Positions 56,418-64,000 of a DNA stretch of 64,000 nucleotides are shown here, piece after piece. A model generated the notes under the pieces. The model was not told the origin of the DNA. It ran no database searches and saw nothing but the letters and a program-made list of their open reading frames with translations. The stretch lies in contig JAAOOA010000060.1 in NCBI GenBank assembly GCA_012861695.1, positions 4,735,683 through 4,799,682 on the forward strand, read 5' to 3'. Both the position numbers and the translations under genes were made by a program. Numbering within the stretch: position 1 is the first letter of the stretch; each line of letters starts with the position of its first letter. The DNA is from Trematomus loennbergii. Its lineage: Eukaryota > Chordata > Actinopteri > Perciformes > Nototheniidae.

Positions 56418-58657
56418 CCGCCTCATTCTGTTTTCATTTACCCGTTCGTTATCTGACCAGCTTCAATCTTGTATGTTCCAACACACAGTTGCACGGGGTG
56501 CAGAATAGTTTCCCCCCACTTTCGTGCAAGACATCTGCGTACTGCTTTGCCCGGTCTTTAGCAGAAATGTTCGTAGGCAAATGGGATGGATTCGATTTGT
56601 TCATCTTGGTCAGAGCCGTATAATAGTATAATTATAATAGTATATAATAATAATAGTATAATAGTAGGCTATATATAATAATCTATATGGCGCTGATCTT
56701 GTTGTTTTCTCTCTCGTGTGAGTTCCACACATTCACTCTACGGTGTTGTTTACCTGCGCGAGCTGATGACATCACTACTTCACGTTAACTTTTTTTCCCC
56801 TCAATTTTGTGTGGAAAAATGCGGGGATTATGCGACCTTTTAAGAAATATGCGGCCTTTTAAAAATATGCGCTATTTTGCTGATTATGCGGTAAATTATG
56901 CGATCGCATAATCGCGTTTTTCTGGAGGGTCTAAGATATGTACAGTCCTATGGTTCAACCCAACAATGACATTTGCATATTTCTTTTTTTTCCCTGCATG
57001 AAGTCTCGCCCAGCTCTATGTGAAGATCTTCATGCCTGCTCTGCCGGTGAGTGTGGTGCATTCTAAACTAATGACACAACACATACATCTGATATACAGG
57101 CATTGCTCTGACTCTCAATTACCAGCCAAATGACACTGATTCAAATGTTCCGTTTCCTTCTTCAGGCTGCTTTTATGTACCAGCTGCAAGGGAGGTATCT
57201 TCAAAATCAGGTGCAGATGCTAATCTACAAAAAGGTCAATGGGTCGACCCAAGTTATTCAAATTGATACTGACACCAGGTGCTTTGATTTACAGGGGATT
57301 ATTTGGCCTCAGGTGGTGACTGGAGTGGTTGCAAATATCTTCAATGCAATCACCCAATACGTCTTCCTTTACCCACTGGATTTGGGCGTTGCGTGAGTTT
57401 TTCAACATCACCTTATTGCCATTGTACCAGGTACCAAAACATTCAAATACATTTTTAAAACATTTTCACATTCACATTTAAAAATATAATTAAATTATAT
57501 TTTTCTGTACCAAACAAGGGTTTTCCATTAAATCTGTAGAATAGCAGGACTTTTCTGCAGCACCACAATACTTCATACAGATATCTTTCACATATTTTGC
57601 CTTTACCAAATATTGTGCTTACTGCGATCTAGTGTTTATCACTGGATTGTTGTAATGGATAAAAAACAGAGACATTTATGAAGAATAGATATATATATAT
57701 ATATAAAGTTATGTCTTTTATATTAATCTGATGACCATTTGAACACAACATTTATTATGAACTCTAGTTTCCTATCCTTGAGCAGCTGTCAACAAAAATG
57801 TGAATATAATAATGCTTTCTATGTTTCCTGTGCTGTGAAGCGGCTCCTCTGCAGCCAATGCTATCTCCCAGTATGTGCTGTCTGTGGCCTTATACGTCTA
57901 CATCTGCTGGAAGGGTCTGCATAAGGCCACATGGGGAGGTCAGTAGTTTTCTCATTGTCATTGACATATTTTACGTTGTGGACTTTCTTGCTCTGTCCAG
58001 TAATGTCATCGTCTTTCATCATGCAAGTCTCTGCCCTTTCACACATCTTGGTTTTTCATTGTGCGGCTTCTACATTTTAATGTTTGACAAGATTAGTTAC
58101 ACTCTATAACTGAGTAATGTTTTCTGGAGGAGAAGTTACTGTGATGACTCAGCTGCCTCAAGTCAGGCTTTACTTTTAAGTTATTGAATACGTTAGGAAC
58201 TGTGAGAAGCCATTTGTTTAAAACTAGAAATAATTTGTACAGAATGTACCATTTCAACCTGGCTCTGTGAAGCTTTCAGCCCACTTTATTACTTTTATAT
58301 CTGCAGTATTTGATATTTTCAAAAAAGAAACTCACTCAGATGAAAAACATCGAGCATAAATCTCACATCAGCATACGTCCATCCTTTTTAGCAACTGCTA
58401 ACAAGACATGGCTCTAACATGAAGTGAGAGACTAAAAGACAAACAGCAGCGTAACAGTCAACCTTTGACCCTCAGGTTGGACCATGGAGTGTCTGCAGGA
58501 GTGGGGTCCTTTCGTCAAGCTGGCCATCCCCAGCATGCTCATGCTGTGTCTGGAGTGGTGGATGTTTGAAATCGGAGGGTTCCTGGCCGGGTTGATCAGT
58601 GAGGCTGAGCTGGGAGCCCAGTCCATCGTCTATGAGCTGTCCGTGGTGGCTTACATG
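46607..58657 (+). CDS. slc47a: slc47a multidrug and toxin extrusion (MATE) transporter, exons 1-9
   Basis: An H+/organic-cation antiporter of the plasma membrane that exports cationic drugs and metabolites, in fish as in mammalian kidney and liver. Exons: 46607-46798, 51171-51272, 51366-51434, 51647-51795, 57004-57046, 57166-57210, 57295-57392, 57841-57938 and 58476-58657, all with GT donors and AG acceptors. Joined phases are consistent and give 326 codons of roughly 570. MATE landmarks include [20 protein letters not shown] (exon 2), [20 protein letters not shown] (3), [20 protein letters not shown] (4), [12 protein letters not shown] (7), and [14 protein letters not shown] plus [11 protein letters not shown] (9). 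Glu292, Glu297 and Glu319 correspond to the conserved human MATE1 Glu273, Glu278 and Glu300. No lesion is visible. The rest, including the region of Glu389, lies beyond the window. Which fish paralogue it is cannot be decided. Confidence 0.93.
48273..49130. mobile_element. Harbinger-like MITE, same family as 7476-8460
   Basis: The left end GGCCCCGGCTCCACGGGGAC and right end TTTTCGTCCCGTCGCC are imperfect inverted repeats. ATCTATCCACCTTTGGACCC (49007) is the reverse complement of the block near 7590, and AAGCAGCGAAGAAGA matches 8265 in reverse. Flanking trinucleotides TGA and TCA agree only in part. Confidence 0.65.
49379..50570. mobile_element. hAT element, middle layer
   Basis: The ends are TAGGGCTGTCCCGAATA and TATTCGGGTCCAGCCCTA, with ATATTCGG motifs inside both. 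An exact 8-bp duplication GTAGATAT flanks it (49371-49378, 50571-50578). Confidence 0.85.
49517..50089. mobile_element. piggyBac-like MITE, inner layer
   Basis: The inverted ends are CACTAGAACCGCCA and TTGGCGGTTCTAGTG, with TTAA directly outside both (49513-49516, 50090-50093), the piggyBac target. TGACCCGCTGGGCGG and TGACCCGATTGGCGG recur inside. A CT-rich microsatellite lies at 49718-49800. Confidence 0.75.
51171..51272 (+). CDS. slc47a: slc47a exon 2
   Basis: 34 codons, phase 0 at both ends, acceptor CTACAG, donor GTGAGC. It reads [20 protein letters not shown] then [14 protein letters not shown], the first membrane helix pair of MATE transporters. This is one of the most conserved stretches. 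Confidence 0.92.
51366..51434 (+). CDS. slc47a: slc47a exon 3
   Basis: 23 codons, phase 0, acceptor TGGCAG, donor GTAGTG. It reads [20 protein letters not shown] then ISQ. A relic of this exon lies at 7219-7262. Confidence 0.93.
51647..51795 (+). CDS. slc47a: slc47a exon 4
   Basis: 149 bases, starting [17 protein letters not shown]. It encodes a hydrophobic helix ([16 protein letters not shown]) and the loop to SPEVA, leaving two bases for a split codon. Acceptor CCGCAG, donor GTTAGA. A relic lies at 7391-7475 plus 8464-8497. Confidence 0.93.
52157..53134. mobile_element. TTAA-target MITE (AGGGGACCTATCATGC family)
   Basis: The ends AGGGGACCTATCATGC and GCATGATAGGTCCACT are inverted repeats, with TTAA outside both (52153-52156, 53135-53138). 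52480-52600 contains a fragment of the Harbinger-like family (CACAAAAGCAGCAAAGAAGA). 52745-52860 repeats 48565-48665 (CTTCCGGACAAAATTA, GTGCCGGTCAAAGGTCTTC). Confidence 0.8.
53249..54227. mobile_element. Long-TIR element with a nested LINE tail
   Basis: TATGGAGCCAGAATTGGGTC at the left recurs inverted at the right (GACCCAATTCTGGCTCCATA). The repeat extends about 100 bp (GCGAAAAATGTGCTTTTACA against TGTAAAAGCACATTTTTCGC). CTCGG flanks both ends. Inside, 53400-53670 is a LINE 3' end: a short reverse-transcriptase remnant ([13 protein letters not shown]) and an AT-rich tail ending CTTGAACCTTGAACC. Confidence 0.75.
54254..55405 (+). mobile_element. hAT element with a zinc-finger remnant
   Basis: It begins CAGGGGTAGTCAACACGG and ends GGTTGGTGACCCCTG. 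An exact 8-bp duplication CACTAGGG flanks it (54246-54253, 55406-55413). 54418-54510 reads [20 protein letters not shown] then TAHF, the N-terminal finger of SCAND3/ZBED-like hAT transposases; the rest of the transposase is gone. A GAGC microsatellite lies at 54826-54880. Confidence 0.85.
56131..56931. mobile_element. hAT element rich in ATGCG motifs
   Basis: TAGACCCTCCAGAAAAACGCG at the left is mirrored by CGCGTTTTTCTGGAGGGTC at the right, with TAAGATAT outside both (56123-56130, 56932-56939). Both arms carry tandem AATATGCG motifs, and GCGGGCTAAAATCCTTGATT occurs twice at 56150-56190. A (CA)n run lies at 56383-56416. No transposase. Confidence 0.85.
57004..57046 (+). CDS. slc47a: slc47a exon 5
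   Basis: 43 bases. The first base completes the split codon from exon 4 (AG|T), then [14 protein letters not shown]. Acceptor ATGAAG, donor GTGAGT. Exons 4 and 5 together make 64 whole codons. Confidence 0.9.
57166..57210 (+). CDS. slc47a: slc47a exon 6
   Basis: 15 codons, [15 protein letters not shown], phase 0, acceptor CTTCAG, donor GTGCAG. It corresponds to the human MATE1 segment around YMLQVKYLLNQ. Confidence 0.92.
57295..57392 (+). CDS. slc47a: slc47a exon 7
   Basis: 98 bases, [20 protein letters not shown] and [12 protein letters not shown], ending in a split codon (GC|). Acceptor TTACAG, donor GTGAGT. Confidence 0.93.
57393..57840 (+). other. slc47a intron 7
   Basis: 448 bases, AT-rich, with an (AT)n run at 57689-57704. 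No element or ORF supported. The acceptor is GTGAAG. Confidence 0.7.
57841..57938 (+). CDS. slc47a: slc47a exon 8
   Basis: 98 bases. The first base completes an Ala codon, then [20 protein letters not shown] and [12 protein letters not shown]. The donor is GTCAGT, leaving one base for the next exon. Confidence 0.9.
57939..58475 (+). other. slc47a intron 8
   Basis: 537 bases with no recognised element. It ends in CCCTCAG. Confidence 0.7.
58476..58657 (+). CDS. slc47a: slc47a exon 9
   Basis: 182 bases. The first two complete a Gly codon, then [34 protein letters not shown] and [17 protein letters not shown]. It holds three glutamates known in human MATE1 to matter for transport. Donor GTAACT. 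Exon 10 is not found in the remaining 5.3 kb. Confidence 0.93.
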
Positions 58658-58768
58658 GTAACTGCTCTGAATGGTATTCCTCTCATTTAATACATAGTAT
58701 GTGCTAACATACAGCAGTGCTAACTGCTGCTTGTGTGTTGGTCATTGCTCTTATTAAATAATAGTTAA

Positions 58769-59144
58769 GGGCCCTTTTATGCTTTTGGGGGTTTTTCTCT
58801 TTGCTGTAGTGTGTTCTATGGGTTCCTCTCCCACACTTCCCACCTGCCTGAAACGCCTTTATTGGACTCCTTTGTTTATTCCACAGCAAGTAACGCTTCT
58901 ATTGGCTAGCGCATTGTACGTGATAGGCTAAGGGGTGGGACATCTCTACGCGGTTGACCAATCACAACAGTGCCGGCCAGCTAACCAATGAGAGCAGACT
59001 GCGCTCTTGTTTCAGACAGAGGGAGAAAAGAGGTACTGCAGCAAAACAAATAAAGAGCTTTCTGAACATTAAAGCATGGAGACATGTCACAGTGGAGGCA
59101 TAAAATACTAATATCAATCTGAAAATGAGCATAATAGGGCCCCT
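58769..59144. mobile_element. TTAA-target MITE in slc47a intron 9
   Basis: GGGCCCTTTTATGC at the left and GCATAATAGGGCCCC at the right are inverted, with TTAA outside both (58765-58768, 59145-59148). It is the same family as the decayed copy at 10603-10900. Confidence 0.75.
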
Positions 59145-60635
59145 TTAATTAGTAGTGAAAGAAGTGTCAAGCTAGGTTAGTTCATCTTCTTTTACTGTGT
59201 TTACAAACGTCTTTATACCTAGCTCACAGCTGGCAACAATGGACTACAATCAATAACAATTTTAAATTAAAATCTAAAATTCTTATTTTTCCTCTTACCA
59301 GTAGTATTTATCAACCTAGATTGTTTAGCTGTGAGTGAAAAGTGTAAGAGATATCGGCTGTAAAGTTTTCCTTCTATATAATGTAACTAATCAACAGCAA
59401 TATCTCTTTCCAGAAGTCATGACCAGGTTATTCAAAATATCCACCAACTTTGTTTTGAAAAGTTTTATGTTGGAACTATTTTCTTTTTAGCTAACTACAC
59501 CTGCCCACTGGGCAGAGAGAAGTTTTCATGACTTATGGACGTTCCTGACAGCATGAGATGCAGGGGCGGATCTGCGGAGGGGCAAGGGGGGGCAGCTGCC
59601 CCCCCCACTGTAGAGCCTTGCCCCCCCAGCTGCCCTCCTAACTTTTGTGTCCCTAAAACTGTACTTGTAGAAACAAACCTACACTATGTCCACAAGCTTC
59701 TCAAGCAACGAAACAAGCAGTTCATTAATTAAAAGTGAATCATTTTAAATATCATCTTAGGCCCGTTAAAAACGTAGCTACGGCCCTGCATTAAACTGCG
59801 GAGCGGCTTTCACACAGACCGCGGCTCACACAGCTGCAGAGAGACCGAGCTGTCCCAGCACCTGGAGGTGGATCAGCTTCCCCTGGGAGCATTTCCCCTT
59901 CGACTGGTTTTGTTTTTAATAAGGACGAGAGCTTGAAACAAAATATTAATAAAACACTGCCGTTTGAATCGATAGCGTTTAACAGACGGTCGCTGTTTGG
60001 GACGTTACGTTACAAAATACTACGCAGACAGCGCTAGCTTTGAGATCGATCACTTTATTTGCTAAACTATGCGGTACTATTAAATCCACGTATATTACAC
60101 ATCACAGCAATGAGGCCAGATGATGATTCAACAACAACACAAAGACATAGGCCTATCAAGTGATCAGGATGAGTAGAAAGAGGAAAAGGAAAAGACAGTA
60201 CACTGAAGAGACCAGGAGGCTCAGAGCAGGAGGAAGAGGAGGAGATGAAGACATTGGTGAAGAAGAAGAAGAAATGTATGTGAGGAATAAAGATGAAGTG
60301 TCAGAAAGAGGGACAGAGGCAGGGATCAGGAGGCAGATGAGACTCCAGCTGGACCACATGGTATGTTTTTATTCTCCTTGCATATATTCCATTTCAGCAG
60401 CACAATCTAGCGGCTCTTAGTATTGACAAATATTGATTGAAATGTGTTGCTGCACAGGTCACCTTTAGCTCTCTTAAGAGATGGGTGATGTCATTTGTGT
60501 ACTTAATTATAACTAAGTACTTTTACTGTACTTACAGTAAACAGAATTCTAGGGTATCATGAGTATTTTCTGCTGTTTTATACTATATTTAGTTTGTTTG
60601 TCTGAACACCTTGTTTCTCTTGTGCATTAAGAACA
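59145..60635. other. Intron 9 sequence with transposon fragments
   Basis: 59561-59788 starts CAGGGGCGGATCTGCGGA and ends TAGCTACGGCCCTG, hAT-like ends without a clear target duplication. 60160-60420 is an open frame of 86 codons starting MIRMSRKRKRKRQYTEETRR, very basic then acidic, that I cannot assign; it may be the start of a transposase. The rest shows nothing. Confidence 0.4.
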
Positions 60636-60853
60636 CTTGTTTAAAGATGGCGGCAGCGTGAAAAGCTGGGTAGCTCCTCAACCCCACAAGAAGGTAAGAA
60701 GAAGGATATGGTGCTTTAAATATCTCTGTTTGCGCTCACAACTAAACATTAACAGGGGATGAATTTGCGATCAGGTGTAACGGTGGAAAAACAAAAACAA
60801 CTTTACCAAGCAAGAAACGGACGAACAAACAATTCGCGTCACCCGTCCCCACA

Positions 60854-61603
60854 ATGGCGGAAGTAGGAGAAATAAAACATCTGATGCTCGAAATGAAGGA
60901 AGCAATATCGAAAGAGATCAAAGACTTCAGAATGGATTTCAACGAATTTCGAGCTGAGACGGATAAGGACATGAAGAAAATTATGCAACTGACAACAGAA
61001 CTACGCACCGATCAAACAAAAACGAGCGACAGAGTGGATCAGGTGGAGTGCCGTGTCGGTGAGATGCATGACACAGAAATACTTCACCAACAATCAATTA
61101 AATATCTGGTAAATAAAGTCTCAGAGATAGAAGAACGCAATGACTACCTGGAAAATAAGACCAGGCAAAACAATGCGCGTATATTCAACATACCAGAAAA
61201 AAGTGAAGGAGAGAATATGTCAACTTTTCTGAAGAAACTATTCAACGAGGTGCTTAAAATACCGGGAGATTTTAACATCACCAGAGTGCACCGGGAGTAC
61301 AGAGAAGTCAAGGATCGTGCCAGACCGATTATTGTTGCTTTCCTAAACTTTGAGACCAAGAAGCAAATACTACAAGCTGCACGGGGAAAGAAGGAAGTAA
61401 CTTATAGCGGTATGCAAATCTTCTTTGATCATGACTTTACCTTTAAAGTAAGACAACAAAGAGCCTTGTACAGACCTATCAGAGACAAACTAAAGGCCAA
61501 AAATATCAAATCGCACATCTTGGCCCTGGCAAAAAGGTTTTCAGCGAAGATGGGACCACACAGACATATGGGAACCCAAAAGCTGCGGGGAAGGCTCTCG
61601 TAG
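60854..61603 (+). pseudogene. LINE ORF1 RNA-binding protein, frameshifted near its end
   Basis: 249 codons from MAEVGEIKHLMLEMKEAISK. Residues 1-110 form a coiled coil for trimerisation, then an RRM-like domain (NDYLENKTRQNNARIFNIPE), then a C-terminal domain (RARPIIVAFLNFETKKQI, RALYRPIRDKLK). Near 61570 the frame shifts; family-like sequence (KALVERGLVVGVPHRVT) continues in another frame to a stop at 61720. In L1 elements this protein coats the RNA and acts as a nucleic-acid chaperone. Confidence 0.85.
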
Positions 61604-61720
61604 AACGGGGTCTGGTAGTTGGTGTGCCCCACCGCGTGACCAAGATACCCGGAGCATGGAACGGGACACCGGGCAGCGACAACGATGGGAAGTGGATAAT
61701 AAACAACGGAGCAGTCTAAT

Positions 61721-64000
61721 GTCTCTAAAATAAATGAAGTTTTTACTTGGTTGAAAGATAAAAACAATATTAAAATTATTTGTGTGCAGGAAACGCATTC
61801 TAATTTGGAAAACGAGTTGAAATGGAAATCAGAATGGGGTGGAGATATTTATTTCAGTCATGGCACTACTAATAGTAGGGGTGTTATGATTATGTTTAAA
61901 AAAGAAATTCAACACTTAGTTCATTCTGTACAAACTGATGAGGATGGAAGGTGGATTATGTTAGAGGTGACAGTGGATGACTTGCACGTAAATATCATTA
62001 ATATCTACAGTATGGGCCAAATGATGATAATCCAAACCTTTTTGAGGAGATCCATAAAGTGATCTCCTCTCTAAAAAAGAACCAAAATATTATAGTTGGA
62101 GATTTCAATGGTGTTAAACATAAGTAAGGATCGTACAGGTACTCATTCTTTTAATAATCACCCACAGGCCTTAAATGAAATCCAACAACTCAAGGCATCC
62201 TTAGATTTAGTGGATATTTGGAGACAAAAAAATCCAAATTCAAGCAGGTATACATGGCGTAGGGGACAACAAGCTAGTCGCATTGACTACTTTCTTATCA
62301 CCTTTTCCCTGGTTCACAAAGTATTGAAATGTAGTATTGGTGACCGATTAAGATCTGACCATGCCATCGTAACACTGCAAATTATTACAGCAGAATATCC
62401 CAGAGGGCGGGGGTATTGGAAATTCAACCTATCACTTTTAAATGATACGGATTTTATTGAAAAAACTAAAGAACTAATCAAAGATTTTTTTCAAATTAAT
62501 AATAATTCATCGGACCCTCACAACGTCTGGGAAGCCTTTAAGTGTGTTTTTAGAGGACACGCTGTTAAGATGGGGTCATGGAAACAAAAACAATATTTGA
62601 TAAAGGAGAAGAGTCTAATAGAGGAGGTAAATGAATTGACTAAAACGTTGGATGAAAAGCAATCGTTATGCATAGAAACAACTTATTTGATAAAAAATAA
62701 ACAACTGAACTGGAACATTTATACTCTGAGCGTGTGAATGGTATAATTTATAGATCCCGTGCCACATGGGGAAAAGTGCACGGCTCATTTTTTAAGACTC
62801 AACCAAAGAAATTCTGCCAAAAAAAACATTATGAGCCTGTATACTCCAAATGGTATTCTACTTACATCTCCACAGGAAATATTAGCTGAAGAGGTGGATT
62901 ATTTTAAAACCTTATATGCTCTGGCTCCAGAGTCTCCTGTAGGATCCAATATTGAGTTATTTTTTCAAAAGAATTATGATCAGATACTGTCAGTAGATCA
63001 GCAACTAAGTTGTGAAGGAAACATTTTAGAAGAGTTACTGGATGCTATTAATTCCTTCGCTCCTGGTAAATCACCAGGGATTGACGGTATACCTGTTGAA
63101 GTTTATAAAAACTCTATTGGCATCCTTTAACTACTCCTTTACACAAGGAATATTATCAGATACACAGAAAGAAGGCATCATCACATTGTTACTGAAGCAA
63201 GACCCAGAGGGGCATTACAAGAATCCTGTTCATATGAAGCATTGGAGACCACTGACACTACTTTGTTGCGATACCCGCATTCTGTCCAAATGTATTGCAC
63301 GGAGAATCAAAATAGTTATTGGGAATATAATAAAACATGATCAAACAGGTTTTATAAAAGGGCGTTTTATTGGAGATAATATTCGCCATCTGCTTGATAT
63401 GATAGATAATCATGAAGAGGATGGAAAACCAGGGCTTTTATTTATTGCTGACTTTGAAAAAGCCTTTGATACAGTAAAATGGGATTTCATTCAAAAACCC
63501 TCCAATTCTTTAATTTTGGGGAAACCATTATACAGTGGGTGAAGGTTTTATATAACCAACCTACCAGTAAAATAGTTAATAATGGATATTTATCAAAAAG
63601 CTTCAGCCTGTCCAGAGGCGTACGTCAAGGGTGTCCACTGTCTCCATATCTGTTTCTATTATGCATTGAAATTCTTGCTATCAGAATTAGAAACAATTCA
63701 TGTATAACAGGCTTAAGATCAAATGGTATTGAAACAAAAGTAACATTATATGCAGATGATGCAACTTTCTTTCTACAGCCTGAAAAAACTGCATTAGATG
63801 CCCTCATAGTTGATTTAAATAACTTTTCAAAATTAGCTGGGCTAAGGCCTAACTTTGATAAATGCTGTATTATGAGAATAGGAACATTAAGAGGCACAGA
63901 TTTCAAGCTACAATGCTCAGCTCCAGTCAAATGGTGTAATGGTTCAGTAAATGTTCTGGGAATTCATATTCCAGAAAATCTAAAAGATCTAGTTAAGGTC
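61721..64000 (+). pseudogene. LINE ORF2 endonuclease and reverse transcriptase, broken
   Basis: 61751-62062 holds the endonuclease motifs CVQETHSN and GVMIMFKK. 62096-62737 holds SRIDYFLI and RLRSDHAIV, the catalytic D/H end of the APE-type endonuclease. 63042-63542 holds reverse-transcriptase motifs (HWRPLTLL, DQTGFIKGR, FIADFEKAFDTVKW). After a further frame change come SRGVRQGCPLSPYLFLL and the YADD active site (63749-63760). At least four frame changes or stops interrupt it, and the usual first ~40 residues of the endonuclease are missing. Confidence 0.85.

Larger units (their letters stand above)
51796..57003 (+). other. slc47a intron 4
   Basis: 5.2 kb, holding four DNA elements (52157-53134, 53249-54227, 54254-55405, 56131-56931) and a LINE tail. 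55414-56122 has nothing recognised; the ORF at 55842 is not supported, because its end runs into the 56131 element. Confidence 0.8.
60636..64000 (+). mobile_element. L1/Tx1-like LINE, 5' part, running off the window
   Basis: It begins near AAAGATGGCGGCAGCGTGAA, a typical LINE 5' start, followed by ORF1, then ORF2 with endonuclease and reverse-transcriptase regions. It has the same strand as slc47a and lies in its intron 9. Several frame changes and a missing ORF2 start make it inactive. The 3' end is outside the window. Confidence 0.85.

Noticed and set aside
1..64000. CRISPR arrays, tRNA, rRNA or bacterial-type operons
   Set aside because: No spaced direct repeats, no cloverleaf with anticodon stem that I could support, and spliced genes throughout.

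Overview
The window is vertebrate, almost certainly teleost, genomic DNA. It has spliced coding exons with GT/AG introns, low coding density, many microsatellites, and a dense population of DNA transposons and retroelements typical of fish genomes (hAT, PIF/Harbinger-like, CACTA-like, TTAA-target MITEs, chromodomain Gypsy, an endogenous retrovirus, L1/Tx1-like and CR1/L2/Rex-like LINEs). There is no sign of bacterial operons, CRISPR arrays or tRNA/rRNA genes.

Two host genes are supported, both on the plus strand and both cut by the window edges. At the left edge (1-3303) lies the C-terminal coding part of a large, mostly disordered protein that ends in a helical bundle. The best guess is a FRMPD-family FERM/PDZ scaffold, but this is not certain. 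The reading frame changes once near base 345. At the right (46607-58657) lie the first nine coding exons of a multidrug and toxin extrusion transporter, slc47a (MATE type). They were reconstructed exon by exon with consistent phases, and the remaining exons lie beyond the window. A decayed partial copy of slc47a exons 3 and 4 sits about 40 kb upstream (7219-8497), so an ancestral tandem duplicate has died here.

The rest is mainly mobile DNA. From 4.2 to 22 kb there are nested inverted-repeat elements: a Harbinger-like MITE inside the relic exon, a 1.8-kb element holding a solo LTR, a CACTA-like element with a LINE fragment and an 84-bp minisatellite, and a composite region with a hAT insertion. 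From 22.4 to 24.0 kb is the 3' end of a chromodomain Gypsy element. Two hAT elements follow, at 24.2 and 26.0 kb. From 27.3 to 37.3 kb lies one broken endogenous retrovirus with a 4-bp target duplication, an internal deletion that removes most of pol, and two DNA transposons in its 3' LTR. From 41.0 to 43.9 kb is a young gag-only LTR element with a SCAN-like capsid region and two zinc knuckles. The slc47a introns hold further nests, including a three-deep hAT/hAT/piggyBac-like stack in intron 1. Intron 9 holds the 5' part of an L1-like LINE that runs off the right edge.

Nothing here amounts to a clearly new biological system. The observations most worth following up are the slc47a relic paralogue, the gag-only SCAN-like element, the retroviral NC-to-integrase deletion junction, and a 117-125-bp segment that is inverted between two copies of one repeat.
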